The notes below the pieces were generated by a model. It had not been told where the DNA came from and did no database searches. It was given only the letters and a program-made list of their open reading frames with translations. From contig NZ_LIXI01000005.1 of the NCBI RefSeq assembly GCF_001905595.1, forward strand, positions 710,676-774,675: a DNA stretch of 64,000 nt, written 5' to 3'. Both the position numbers and the translations under genes were made by a program. Origin of the DNA: Streptomyces sp. CB00316. GTDB lineage: Bacteria; Actinomycetota; Actinomycetes; Streptomycetales; Streptomycetaceae. Shown here piece by piece: positions 50,969-59,795 of this stretch. Position 1 is the stretch's first letter. Each line of letters starts with the position of its first letter.

Positions 50969-52012
50969 TTACGGGGCGGTCTTGACGGTGATCTTGCCGT
51001 CGATGATCTCCTGCTTGGCCTTGTCGACCGCGGCGATGACGTCCTTCATGTCGGCGAAGGCGGGGTTGGACATCGACAGGGCGACGCCGTCCTTGTCCAG
51101 GCCGTAGCGGATCTCACCGGACTGCGGCTTGCCGTCCTTGACCGACTTGATCAGGTTGAAGACCGCGTCCTCGATGTCCTTCGTGACCGAGGTCAGGATG
51201 GACTCCTTGTAGTTGGCGAGGCCCGCCTGGTTGTACTGGTCGGAGTCGACGCCGATGTTCCACTTCTTCGCCTTGGAGGCGGCCTCGATGGCACCCGAGC
51301 CGGCCAGACCGGCGGCCGAGTAGATCACGTCGGCGTTCTTGTCGAGCTGGCCCTGGGCGGCGGCCTTGCCGAGGTCGGGCTTGGAGAAGCCGTCGAAGTT
51401 CGGCGGCTGGGTCAGGTACTGCGGGAGCACCTTCACCGTCGGGTCGGTGTCCTTGACGCCCTGGGCGTAACCGGCCTCGAACTTCTTGATCAGCGGGGTC
51501 TCGACGCCACCGATGAAGCCGACCGTCTTCGTCTTGGTGACCTTGGCGGCGGCGACGCCGGCGAGGTAGGAGCCCTGCTCCTCGTTGAAGACGATGTTGG
51601 CGATGTTCTTGCCGGTCACCGAGGCGTCGTCGATGATTCCGAAGGTGGTCTTCGGGAACTTCGGCGCGACCTTCTTGATGGCGGGCGCGTAGGCGAAGCC
51701 GACGCCGATCACCGGGTTGTTGCCGGAGCGGGCCAACTCGGTGAGGCGCTGCACCTTGTCGGCGTCGCTCTCACCGTCGGAGGGCTCGGCCTCGCTGCCG
51801 TTGATGTCGAGGTCCTTCTCCGCCTTGGCGAGTCCGGCGTAGGCGGCGTCGTTGAACGACTGGTCGCCGCGGCCACCGATGTCGTACGCGATGGCGGCCT
51901 TGTCACCGTCGGAACCTGCGTCCGACGACGTTTTTCCGCCACACGCGGTGACGGAGAGCGCGAGGGCCGCTGACGCGACACCCACGGTGGCAATCCTGGT
52001 GATCCGGCGCAA
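50969..52012 (-). CDS. BMP-family nucleoside-binding lipoprotein
   Basis: A 347-residue lipoprotein: signal peptide with lipobox LSVTAC (lipidated Cys about residue 24), then a two-lobed PnrA/BmpA fold (AIAYDIGGRGDQSFNDAAYAGL, GVGFAYAPAI, VGFIGGVETPLIKKFEAGYAQG, YSAAGLAGSGAIEAA, GVDSDQYNQAGL). The pattern DxGGRGDxSFND is typical of nucleoside-binding BMP proteins. It supplies substrate to the ABC transporter encoded downstream. It is a separate transcription unit because of the strong terminator, but site F in front of it links it to the same control. Confidence 0.93.
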   Translation of the reverse strand: MRRITRIATVGVASAALALSVTACGGKTSSDAGSDGDKAAIAYDIGGRGDQSFNDAAYAGLAKAEKDLDINGSEAEPSDGESDADKVQRLTELARSGNNPVIGVGFAYAPAIKKVAPKFPKTTFGIIDDASVTGKNIANIVFNEEQGSYLAGVAAAKVTKTKTVGFIGGVETPLIKKFEAGYAQGVKDTDPTVKVLPQYLTQPPNFDGFSKPDLGKAAAQGQLDKNADVIYSAAGLAGSGAIEAASKAKKWNIGVDSDQYNQAGLANYKESILTSVTKDIEDAVFNLIKSVKDGKPQSGEIRYGLDKDGVALSMSNPAFADMKDVIAAVDKAKQEIIDGKITVKTAP

Positions 52013-52072
52013 GGGAAGGCTCCTTCAAACCTGACCGAAGCGCCTCTTCCGGCGCTGGTTTCGCGGCGATCG

Positions 52073-52084
52073 TAACGCGCGTAG
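52073..52084 (-). promoter_or_regulatory. Nucleoside palindrome site F, BMP lipoprotein promoter
   Basis: TAACGCGCGTAG matches the 12-bp palindrome at 10 of 12 positions and lies 61 bp upstream of the ATG at 52012. A minus-strand TACGAT overlaps it as a likely -10. Confidence 0.62.
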
Positions 52085-52186
52085 ATGTCAGATAAGAGCA
52101 CGTACGGAAGCCGTTATCGGATCGTCGCGAACAGGAGGTGTCGCGCACGTCCACGGATGGACCGCGAACGCTTCGTTACGGCAGCC

Positions 52187-53431
52187 CTAAGACCGTCCGG
52201 CCAGCAGGGCGGCGGCCGTGAACAGCTCGACCCCCACGGTGATGGCTTCCTCGTCCACGTCGAAGTTGCCGCGGTGCAGGTCCAGACCGCGCGTGTCGCC
52301 GGGCGGCCGGACCCCCAGGCGGGCCATGGCTCCCGGGACGCGCTCCAGGTACCAGGAGAAGTCCTCGCCGCCGAGGCTCTGCTCGGTGTCCTCGATCGCG
52401 TACGAACCGCGGCGCTCGGTCATCGCCGCGTCCAGCAGGCCGATGGACTCCGCGTCGTTCACCACGGGCGGAACGCCGCGTACGTAATTGATCACGGTCT
52501 TGGCCCGGTGCATTCCGGCCACCTCGTCGATGGCGGCGTGCACCAGGTCCGGCGCGTCCCGCCAGGCGTCCAGGTCCAGGCAGCGGACCGTGCCGGAGAG
52601 CTCGGCGTGTTGCGGGACGACGTTGGGGGCGTGGCCGGTGTGGAGGCGGCCCCAGGTGAGGACGAGGCCCGAGCGGGCGTCGATGCGGCGGGAGAGCAGC
52701 GCGGGGACGTCCACGGCGACCCGGGCGGCGGCGGTGACCAGGTCCGTGGTGAGGTGCGGGCGGGCGGTGTGGCCGCCGGGGCCGTCGAGGGAGATCTCCA
52801 GGCGGTCGCAGGCGGAGGTGATGGGGCCGATGCGCAGCCCGATTTTCCCGGCGTCCACCTTCGGGTCGCAGTGCACGGCGATGATCCGGCCGACGCCCTC
52901 CAGCACCCCGGACTCGATCGCGTCGACCGCGCCGCCCGGGAGGACCTCCTCGGCCGGCTGGAAGACCAGGCGTACCGCGTTCGGCAGGAGCCCCTGCCGG
53001 TCGAGCGCGGCGAGGACCAGGCCCGCGCCGAGCACGGTGGTGGTGTGGACGTCGTGGCCGCAGGCGTGGGCCCGGTCGGGCACGGTGGACCGGTAGGGGA
53101 CGTCCGCCTTGGTGTCCGGGATCGGCAGCGCGTCGATGTCGGCCCGCAACGCCAGCATGGGCGTCACGCCGTCCCACTCCCCCACGTCACAGACGAGCCC
53201 GGTCCCCACGTCGAGCACCCACGGCTCCAGCCCGGCCTTCTCCAGCCGGTCCTTGATGGCGGCGGTGGTGCGGAACTCCTGGTTGCCCAGCTCGGGATGC
53301 ATGTGCAGATCCCTGCGGAAGGCGATCAGCTCGGCCCGGAGCTCGTCACCGAGCCTGCCGGGCAGCCCACCTCCTCCCGGCTGGTCGACCAGGTCTTCGG
53401 GGCGGGAGGCACGGGACTTCAACTGGTTCAC
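52187..53431 (-). CDS. M20-family amidohydrolase
   Basis: A 414-residue M20 metallopeptidase/aminoacylase-type amidohydrolase: RRDLHMHPELGNQEF, ALRADIDALPIPD, metal ligand ACGHDVHTT, catalytic Glu pair FQPAEEVLPGGA, HCDPKVDAG, a lid/dimerisation domain (GPGGHTARPHL, where His contacts substrate), and GGEDFSWYLERVPG with the last ligand nearby. Substrates range over N-acyl amino acids and peptides. The GTG at 53431 looks leaderless (TACCCT on the minus strand seven bases away). It is unrelated to the nucleoside genes as far as I can see. Confidence 0.9.
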   Translation of the reverse strand: MNQLKSRASRPEDLVDQPGGGGLPGRLGDELRAELIAFRRDLHMHPELGNQEFRTTAAIKDRLEKAGLEPWVLDVGTGLVCDVGEWDGVTPMLALRADIDALPIPDTKADVPYRSTVPDRAHACGHDVHTTTVLGAGLVLAALDRQGLLPNAVRLVFQPAEEVLPGGAVDAIESGVLEGVGRIIAVHCDPKVDAGKIGLRIGPITSACDRLEISLDGPGGHTARPHLTTDLVTAAARVAVDVPALLSRRIDARSGLVLTWGRLHTGHAPNVVPQHAELSGTVRCLDLDAWRDAPDLVHAAIDEVAGMHRAKTVINYVRGVPPVVNDAESIGLLDAAMTERRGSYAIEDTEQSLGGEDFSWYLERVPGAMARLGVRPPGDTRGLDLHRGNFDVDEEAITVGVELFTAAALLAGRS

Positions 53432-53599
53432 CTTGTGAAGGGTAGGCCCCTTCGCCCCTCAACTGGCCACAGATCAACAAAACTTCAGCCGCACAGGCGA
53501 ACAAAAGGCGGGACGGGGGTGTGTGACGGCTCGTGACAGTGGGTATATCTGGTGGCTTCCCTCGCCGGTGGGCACCCCCTGGGCGTGCGCCGTCGCCCC

Positions 53600-54634
53600 C
53601 TAGGCGTGCGCCGTCGACGTCAGCCGCTGCACCCCCCGCGCCGTCTCCGTGACCCCGCTCAGGAACCCCTGCGCGCGCGGGGAGGCCGTCGTGCGGAGCC
53701 ACTCCGGGGCGATGTCGCAGACCGCGACGTTCACGCCGGTGCCGGCCAGGGCCAGCGGGAGGGTGTGGACCACCGTCGAGGGGAAGCTCACCACCGTGTG
53801 GCCGATGGGGCCGCGGCGGGCGATGAGTTCCAGGGGGAGGTCCGGGCGGACGATCTCCAGGCCGGTGGCGGCTTCCAGGGCGTGGAGCTTCTCGGCGGAC
53901 TCACGGCGGTGGGCGAAGTAGCGGGTGGCGCCGTGGGTACGGGCCAGGGCCGCGACCGCCTCCTGGTACGGGACCGGGTCGACGACCCCGGTCTCGACCA
54001 GGGAGGTGCCCACCAGGTCGGCGCCCTTGCCGACGCTCGGCGGGCCGAAGCGGGCGCGGGTCCAGGCGAAGGTGTTGGCGGTGACAGCGACGCCCTTCGG
54101 GGGCTCGACCGGCATCGCGGTGAAGACCTCCACCGCGCGCCGGGCCGTCGGGGTGAAGCGGCGCCGCGCGGTGGCCGTGACCGGGGCCAGGATCAGCTCG
54201 CGGGGGCCGCCGCGGCCCTTGCGGTGCCAGCGGGTCAGCCGCTCGCCCCGGGCCAGCTGGGTGACGAACTCCATGGTCGCCGTGCCGTCGTCGACCACCG
54301 TGAGGCGCTCGGCGCGGACCAGGGTCAACAGGAGCTGCACATAGCGGGAGAACGGGTCGCCGATCACGATGTGATCCGCCCGCCTGACCAGCCCGGCCAG
54401 GGCACGCAGGGCCTTGAGAGGCGCGCCGGAGTCCCCGCGCGCCTCCTGCCAGCGGACGGTGACGCCCTCGTCGCGGGCCAGCTCCGCCATCCTGCGCAGC
54501 TGGCCGCGCGACATCGGGTCGACCGGGGGGAGGACGACGACCGTGGTGGCGGCCGGGTCGTCTCCCCCCATGGCGTAGGTCCACTCCAGGACGTTCAGGA
54601 GCTGGACCGGGCTCTCGACGAAGGCGAGGTTCAC
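53600..54634 (-). CDS. Polysialyltransferase-like glycosyltransferase
   Basis: A 344-residue soluble protein of the bacterial polysialyltransferase (pfam07388-like) fold family: an early Rossmann strand (NLAFVESPVQLLNVLEW), VVDDGTATMEFV with the D/E-D-G motif and FPSTVVHTLPLALAG with the Ser-Thr motif; the His-Pro motif is weaker (RYFAHRRESAEK). Such enzymes extend polymers of CMP-activated nonulosonic acids. Ten bases upstream ends a NeuB-type synthase gene, so it is part of the nonulosonic-acid operon. It seems to match SCO4882. Confidence 0.7.
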   Translation of the reverse strand: MNLAFVESPVQLLNVLEWTYAMGGDDPAATTVVVLPPVDPMSRGQLRRMAELARDEGVTVRWQEARGDSGAPLKALRALAGLVRRADHIVIGDPFSRYVQLLLTLVRAERLTVVDDGTATMEFVTQLARGERLTRWHRKGRGGPRELILAPVTATARRRFTPTARRAVEVFTAMPVEPPKGVAVTANTFAWTRARFGPPSVGKGADLVGTSLVETGVVDPVPYQEAVAALARTHGATRYFAHRRESAEKLHALEAATGLEIVRPDLPLELIARRGPIGHTVVSFPSTVVHTLPLALAGTGVNVAVCDIAPEWLRTTASPRAQGFLSGVTETARGVQRLTSTAHA

Positions 54635-54644
54635 CGGTCGGCGC

Positions 54645-55580
54645 TCAGACCGCGACCGGCTCGGGTGCCGGCGCGTTCCCGGTCTCGGCGACGACGCCCG
54701 CGACCCGGCGGAGCTTCTTCATCGGGCCGAGCTCGGACTCGTACACCTTCTTGACGCCGTCGCCGAGGGAGGCCTCGATGGTGCGGATGTCGCGGACCAG
54801 GCGGGTCAGGCCCTGCGGCTCGACGGAGGCGGCCTGGTCGGAGCCCCACATGGCGCGGTCCAGGGTGATGTGGCGCTCGACGAAGGTGGCGCCGAGGGCG
54901 ACGGCGGCCAGGGTGGTCTGGAGGCCGGTCTCGTGGCCGCTGTAGCCGATCGGGACGTTGGGGTACTCCTGCTGGAGGGTGTTGATGACCCGCAGGTTGA
55001 GCTCCTCGGCCTTGGCCGGGTACGTCGAGGTGGCGTGGCAGAGCAGGATGTTGTCGCTGCCGAGCACCTCGACCGCGTGGCGGATCTGCTTCGGCGTCGA
55101 CATGCCGGTGGAGAGGATGACCGTGCGGCCGGTGGCGCGCAGGGCGCGGAGCAGCTCGTCGTCGGTGAGGGACGCGGAGGCCACCTTGTGGGCGGGAACG
55201 TCGAACTTCTCCAGGAAGGCGACGGCCTCGGTGTCCCACGGGGAGGCGAACCAGTCGATGCCGCGCTCGGCGCAGTGCTCGGAGATGGCGCGGTACTCGT
55301 CCTCGCCGAACTCGACGCGGTGGCGGTAGTCGATGTACGTCATCCGGCCCCAGGGGGTGTCGCGCTCGATGTCCCACTGGTCGCGCGGGGTGCAGATCTC
55401 CGGGGTGCGCTTCTGGAACTTGACCGCGTCGCAACCGGCTTCGGCGGCCGCGTCGATCAGGGCGAGGGCGTTGCCGAGGTCGCCGTTGTGGTTGATGCCG
55501 ATCTCGCCGGTGATGTAGACGGGGTTGCCGGGTCCGGCGGTACGGGTGCCGAACGTGCGCAGGCGGGAGGTGCTGGTCAT
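54645..55580 (-). CDS. neuB: NeuB-family nonulosonic acid synthase
   Basis: Condenses phosphoenolpyruvate with a six-carbon sugar (phosphate) to a C9 sialic-acid-like sugar, such as Kdn. The 311-residue protein shows the TIM-barrel motifs of NeuB: ITGEIGINHNGDLGNALALIDAAAEAGCDAVKFQKR, ASPWDTEAVAFLEKF, KVASASLTD, ILSTGMST, CHATSTYPAKAEELNL, YSGHETGLQTTLAA and VERHITLDRAMWGSDQAASVEP. The C-terminal antifreeze-like SAF domain of E. coli-type NeuB is absent; the shorter form matches the enzyme in the S. coelicolor teichulosonic-acid cluster (SCO4881, from memory). A phosphatase domain is available in the adjacent NeuA-KdsC protein. Confidence 0.92.
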   Translation of the reverse strand: MTSTSRLRTFGTRTAGPGNPVYITGEIGINHNGDLGNALALIDAAAEAGCDAVKFQKRTPEICTPRDQWDIERDTPWGRMTYIDYRHRVEFGEDEYRAISEHCAERGIDWFASPWDTEAVAFLEKFDVPAHKVASASLTDDELLRALRATGRTVILSTGMSTPKQIRHAVEVLGSDNILLCHATSTYPAKAEELNLRVINTLQQEYPNVPIGYSGHETGLQTTLAAVALGATFVERHITLDRAMWGSDQAASVEPQGLTRLVRDIRTIEASLGDGVKKVYESELGPMKKLRRVAGVVAETGNAPAPEPVAV

Positions 55581-55592
55581 GGTGGTGCTTCC

Positions 55593-56825
55593 TTACGTGG
55601 TGGGGACAGCGGGGGCAGGGGTGGTCGTGAGGGTGGGGCCCAGCAGCCAGGCCGCGATCTCGCGGATGGCGCCGTAGCCGCCGGGGGCGGTCGTGACGGC
55701 GCGCGCCGCGGCACGTACCGAGTCGTGGGCGCTGCCGACCGCCACGGGCCAGCCCGCGAGGGCGAAGCAGCCCAGGTCGTTGACGTCGTTGCCGACGTAG
55801 AGGACGCGGTCGGGGGCGATGTCCTGCTCGCCGCACCACTGCTTGAGCGCCTCGTCCTTGCGGTCGATCCCGTGCAGGACGGGTACCTGGAGCTTGCGGG
55901 CGCGGGCGGCGACGACCGGGTTCTGCTCGGTGGAGAGGATCAGCAGGGGCACGCCGGCCTTGCGCAGGGCGGCGATGCCGAGCCCGTCGCCCCGGTGGAC
56001 GGCGACCGTCTCGCGGCCGTCGGAGTCGACCATGACCCGGTCGTCGGTCTGGGTGCCGTCGAAGTCCAGGACGACCGCGTCCACGTCCGCGAGGGAGGGC
56101 AGCGGCGAGGGGTCCAGGAGCGGGGCGAGCGCGCGGGCGCGGGCCAGGTCGTGCGGGTCGTCGATCTCCAGCACCCGGGCCGGGTCGGTGGCCACCAGGG
56201 CGGTGTGGCCGAAGAAGCGGTGGCGGTGGGTGCGGAAGCCCGCCGCGTCCATCGCGTAGGCGGCTCCGGTCTCCAGGTAGTCCTGGGGGCGGTCCTGGCG
56301 GCGGGGGCGTACGGACTTGTCGTGGTTGACGCCGTACGTGCCCTCCTCGACCGCGGCCCCGTCGCGCCAGACGAACCCGTGGAACGGGGCGACGGTGACG
56401 GCCGTGTCGGCGCCCTCGTGGGCCACCGCCCGGGCCACCCCGTCGATGTCCTCGCGGGAGACGAACGGGCTGGTGCACTGGACGAGGAGGACCACGTCGA
56501 CGCTCCGGGCGCGCTCGGCCTCGTAGACGTCCAGGGCGTGCAGGACGGCCGCCTCGCTGGTGGCGGTGTCGCCCGCGATGGCGGCGGGGCGCTCCACGCA
56601 GTGCAGCCGGTCGGCGGCGCCGAGGTCGGCCGCGGCGGTGCGGGCGGCCCGGGCGATGGCCGCGTCGTCGGTGGTGACGACGACGTCGGTGACCTCGGGG
56701 GCGCCGAGTGCCGCGCGGACGGCGCGGGCCACCAGCGGGATGGAGCCGACCTCGGCGAGGTTCTTGGCGGGGACGCCCTTGGATCCGCCGCGGGCGGGGA
56801 TCACGGCGAGCACGGTCGGTGTCAT
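55593..56825 (-). CDS. neuA: NeuA-KdsC fusion: CMP-nonulosonate cytidylyltransferase with HAD phosphatase
   Basis: A 410-residue two-domain protein. Residues 1-225: cytidylyltransferase (VLAVIPARGGSKGVPAKNL, LVQCTSPFVSREDI, YLETGAAYAMD). Residues 240-400: HAD phosphatase of the KdsC type, nucleophile in VVLDFDGTQTDDR, second motif LILSTEQN, KDEAL and YVGNDVNDLGCF with the metal-binding Asp. It would dephosphorylate a C9 phosphate and activate the sugar as its CMP ester. Animal CMP-sialic acid synthetases have the same order. The ATG at 56825 has CAGGAG five bases upstream; a GTG at 56849 overlapping the previous stop is possible. Confidence 0.9.
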   Translation of the reverse strand: MTPTVLAVIPARGGSKGVPAKNLAEVGSIPLVARAVRAALGAPEVTDVVVTTDDAAIARAARTAAADLGAADRLHCVERPAAIAGDTATSEAAVLHALDVYEAERARSVDVVLLVQCTSPFVSREDIDGVARAVAHEGADTAVTVAPFHGFVWRDGAAVEEGTYGVNHDKSVRPRRQDRPQDYLETGAAYAMDAAGFRTHRHRFFGHTALVATDPARVLEIDDPHDLARARALAPLLDPSPLPSLADVDAVVLDFDGTQTDDRVMVDSDGRETVAVHRGDGLGIAALRKAGVPLLILSTEQNPVVAARARKLQVPVLHGIDRKDEALKQWCGEQDIAPDRVLYVGNDVNDLGCFALAGWPVAVGSAHDSVRAAARAVTTAPGGYGAIREIAAWLLGPTLTTTPAPAVPTT

Positions 56826-56845
56826 CGAGGCTCCTGAGGTGGTGG

Positions 56846-58228
56846 TCACAGCTCCCCCATCCGGCGGATCACCGGGGCGACGCGCTGGACGCCGTGCCGG
56901 TAGGCGCCGCGCGCCGCGTTGCGGACGGTCTCCCGCACCGCGCCCCGGACCCGGCCGGTCTCCTGCGGCGCGGCGGCGCCGGGCAGGGGCGTGCCGTCGG
57001 GGGCCAGGTGGTGGCGGGCGAGGATGCCGGGGAGGTAGCCGGGGGCGGTGGCGGGGGTGTAGTAGGGGGCCGGGGGCGGGAGTTGGCCGCCGTCCAGCAG
57101 TGCGGTGACCTTGGCGCGGGCGGTGTCGTAGGCGGTGCCGTACGAGCCGTCGGCGGCGACGCCCTGGCCGGCCAGCCACTGTCCGTCGGGGCGCGGCCGG
57201 CACCCGCCGTCGAGCCGGTCCCAGGAGGTGAGGAGCCCGGAGCCGACGAAGTGGTGGTTGCCGAGGGGTTCGCGTACACCGAGATCGGTGAGGATCGCGG
57301 TCGGGATGCGGCGGTGCAGGGACTCCAGGGCCGCGGTGGAGGAGACGGTGACCAGGAGGTCGGTGCGGTCCAGGACCTCGCCCATGTGCCCGTACACCAG
57401 GCGGAAGTTGGGCGGCAGCCCGCCGGGCACCTTCTGCGCGAGCTTCTGGTAGGGCAGTTCCTCGACGTGCGTGGTGTGCTCGCCGGGCTTGGAGCGCAGC
57501 TTGAGCAGCACCTCGCGGCGGGGGTGCAGCCGGGCGTGCTCGACGAGCCGGCGGAGCAGGTACGTACGGTCGGCGCGGGAGGCCGGTACGGAGGGCTGGG
57601 CGGCGAACACCACGGTGTCGCGGCCCTCTTCGGCGCGGTACGGGGCTCCGCCGAGGAAGGGCAGCGCGGCCTCCGTGACGGCCGACGCGTCGGCGCCCAC
57701 GCCCTCGTAGACCGCGCGGAAACGCTCCGCGTCATGGGCCGAGTTGGCGAGGACGACGTCCGCGCCGTGGCGGAGCAGGAGGCCGTCGGCGAGCTTCTCG
57801 TAGACGACGCCGACGTATCCGGTGACGATGACGGGGCGGCGCTCCAGGTTCAGTGCGGCCAGCCCGTGCAGCATGGCCTGGACGCCGCCGCCGACGAGGG
57901 CGAGGACGACGACGTCGTAACCCTCGTCGCGCACGGTGTGCAGGAACTCGACCGCGGTGACCTCGCGGACCCGCCCGGCCTCGATCCCGACCTCGCCGAC
58001 CTCCGCGAGCTGGCGGGGCGTCGGGGTGGCCCGGCCGCGCAGCAGCAGCCCGCTGACCTCTACGGGGCGCGCGCCCCGCTCGTCCGCCTCGGCGGTCAGG
58101 CGGCGCGCGGTGAGCGCGCCCCATTTCCACCGGGTGTCGGAGTCGGCGAGGACGGCGACCCGCAGAACCGGGCGGGGCTCGGCGGGGGTTCGGGCCGGAT
58201 CGGCCGTACTGCTGGTACGTGGGGGCAC
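56846..58228 (-). CDS. DUF6716-type putative glycosyltransferase
   Basis: A 460-residue protein: N-terminal Rossmann-like strand and loop (LRVAVLADSDTRWKWGALTAR), central VVLALVGGGVQAMLHGLA, then LLKLRSKPGEHTTHVE and VSSTAALESLHR, the latter like the Ser-Thr motif of polysialyltransferases. It resembles the third fold member of nonulosonic-acid clusters that I know as DUF6716. Role in polymer transfer is likely but not certain. It heads the four-gene operon with NeuA, NeuB and the polysialyltransferase-like protein (4-bp overlap with neuA at 56846-56849). Confidence 0.72.
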   Translation of the reverse strand: MPPRTSSTADPARTPAEPRPVLRVAVLADSDTRWKWGALTARRLTAEADERGARPVEVSGLLLRGRATPTPRQLAEVGEVGIEAGRVREVTAVEFLHTVRDEGYDVVVLALVGGGVQAMLHGLAALNLERRPVIVTGYVGVVYEKLADGLLLRHGADVVLANSAHDAERFRAVYEGVGADASAVTEAALPFLGGAPYRAEEGRDTVVFAAQPSVPASRADRTYLLRRLVEHARLHPRREVLLKLRSKPGEHTTHVEELPYQKLAQKVPGGLPPNFRLVYGHMGEVLDRTDLLVTVSSTAALESLHRRIPTAILTDLGVREPLGNHHFVGSGLLTSWDRLDGGCRPRPDGQWLAGQGVAADGSYGTAYDTARAKVTALLDGGQLPPPAPYYTPATAPGYLPGILARHHLAPDGTPLPGAAAPQETGRVRGAVRETVRNAARGAYRHGVQRVAPVIRRMGEL

Positions 58229-58811
58229 GTCCTAGAAGTTAGGAAGCCATTTCGATGCGCGGCCCAACGGGACGGCAACAAATGGTTAACAGCGAGCCGC
58301 CTCTTGGGGATTCGGCAGGCCGGATCCATCGAAAGCGCTTCTGTGACGGGTGGTTCACCTCTATTCCATTCACCGTTCACCCGCCGTGGGGCGAGAAGGG
58401 AAGCGGACGGAGAGCCGGAGGGGGCGAGGCGGCCCGTTCCAGGTCAACTCACCTGGCGTAGCTGCGGGTTCATGGAGGTTCCAGGCGTCGGCGATCGCTC
58501 ATCAACTCCTTGTCCGCACGCGATCGCACTGCCCTTCTCCACGGCGGTCCCGGAAATCGGGCCCGAAATGAACGCCATTCCGCTGAGCGGAGAGAAATCG
58601 CCATGCCCCGTATGAACGGAGCAGTGGACCCGGGTGACGTGCAGCTGATCCGGGCGGCCGGCACCAGCGGGAACCCGGGTGCTCCAGGTGATTCCTCTCC
58701 GAAACACCCGGAGCACCCGGAGCACCGGTTCACCGCCTCGACCGCCGTCGTTCACCTGCATTACCCGCCAGGGACAAGATCCGTGCCGCCGCCCGCCCTA
58801 GCGTCATGCGC
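58229..58811. other. 583-bp divergent intergenic region in the glycan cluster
   Basis: The region is mildly AT-enriched on the left side and holds the divergent promoters. At 58799-58804 TAGCGT is placed for a start at the GTG at 58812. A stem (58675-58685 with 58710-58720, 11 bp perfect) and a 9-bp tandem repeat (58705-58722, CACCCGGAG twice) occupy the centre. A frame at 58603 with a good ribosome-binding site overlaps the next gene and is not called. Confidence 0.5.
58675..58720 (+). repeat. Inverted repeat and 9-bp tandem repeat upstream of GT2 gene
   Basis: CCGGGTGCTCC (58675-58685) is the perfect reverse complement of GGAGCACCCGG (58710-58720), separated by 24 bases. The right arm is embedded in a tandem CACCCGGAG (58705-58713, 58714-58722). 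It may be a control element of the glycosyltransferase operon or a transcription attenuator. Confidence 0.5.
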
Positions 58812-59795
58812 GTGGTTAAGCTCTCCGTCATCGTGCCGTTCTTCAACGTGCAGACATATGCGCCAGACACCCTCAGGAGTCTTCGAGCCAATATCCGTGA
58901 GGACTTCGAGTTCATCCTTGTCGACGACTGCTCGACCGACGGGACCGCGGACGTCCTTCGCCGCGCCGAGGGCGACATCCCTGGGGCGGTCGTGCACAGG
59001 CACGAGCGGAACGGGGGGCTGGCCGCGGCCCGCAACACCGGGCTCGACGCAGCGCGCGGACAGTACATCGCCTTCCTGGACGGCGACGACTGGGTCGCTC
59101 CCGGTCACTTCGCCGAGGTGCTCGCCCGGACCGAGGCCCTGGGCTGCGACTTCGTCCGTACCGATCATGTCCAGGTCGAGCGCGCCAACCGTACGGTCCA
59201 CCGCGTCCCGCACGGCAGGCGCGACACCGTGACCGACCCGCGCACGGCCATCCTGCCCGCCGACCGGACCACCTCGGTGGACTACCCGTACGCCTGGGCC
59301 GGCCTCTACCACCGCAGGCTGCTGGACCGCGGGCTGCTGCACTTCACCGACGGGCTGCGCACGGCGGAGGACCGGCCGTGGATCTGGCGGCTGCATCGCC
59401 GGGCGGAGTCCTTCGCGGTGCTCAGCACGCTGGGCATCTTCTACCGGCGGGGGGTGGCTTCCTCGCTGACCCAGATCGGTGACGTCCGCCAGCTCGACTT
59501 CATCCGGTCGTTCGACCAGGTCGTCCGGGAGACGGCCGAGGACCCCGAGGCCGACGCGCTGCTGCCCAAGGCGGTGCGCACGTACTGCGCCATCATCTCC
59601 CATCACATGAGCTCGATCGAGAGGTTCGAACCGGCGGTGGCCCGCATGCTGAAGTCACAGAGTTCGCAGGCGCTCGGTCGTATGCCGCAGGCCGTGCTGG
59701 ACGAGGTCCTCGACTCGATGGACGTGATGCGCGCCACGTCCCTGCGTCGGCTGCGGCGCAGGCCCGTCGCCGCGAAGGAGGCGACGACGGCATGA
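58812..59795 (+). CDS. Family 2 glycosyltransferase
   Basis: A 327-residue GT-A fold glycosyltransferase: LSVIVPFFNVQTY, FEFILVDDCSTDGTADVL, NGGLAAARNTGLDAARGQYIAFLDGDDWVAPGHF (with DxD-type motif DGDD), DGLRTAEDRPW with the general base region. It would transfer a nucleotide sugar to a cell-wall glycan. The GTG at 58812 (giving MVKLSV) is preferred because TAGCGT lies eight bases upstream; the ATG at 58806 adds two residues. Its stop overlaps the next gene by 4 bp. Confidence 0.88.
   Translation: MVKLSVIVPFFNVQTYAPDTLRSLRANIREDFEFILVDDCSTDGTADVLRRAEGDIPGAVVHRHERNGGLAAARNTGLDAARGQYIAFLDGDDWVAPGHFAEVLARTEALGCDFVRTDHVQVERANRTVHRVPHGRRDTVTDPRTAILPADRTTSVDYPYAWAGLYHRRLLDRGLLHFTDGLRTAEDRPWIWRLHRRAESFAVLSTLGIFYRRGVASSLTQIGDVRQLDFIRSFDQVVRETAEDPEADALLPKAVRTYCAIISHHMSSIERFEPAVARMLKSQSSQALGRMPQAVLDEVLDSMDVMRATSLRRLRRRPVAAKEATTA

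Noticed and set aside
58603..59232. A frame starting at ATG 58603 with a good ribosome-binding site
   Set aside because: Most of it overlaps the well-supported GT2 gene in another frame, and the first 60 residues are low-complexity with no motif.
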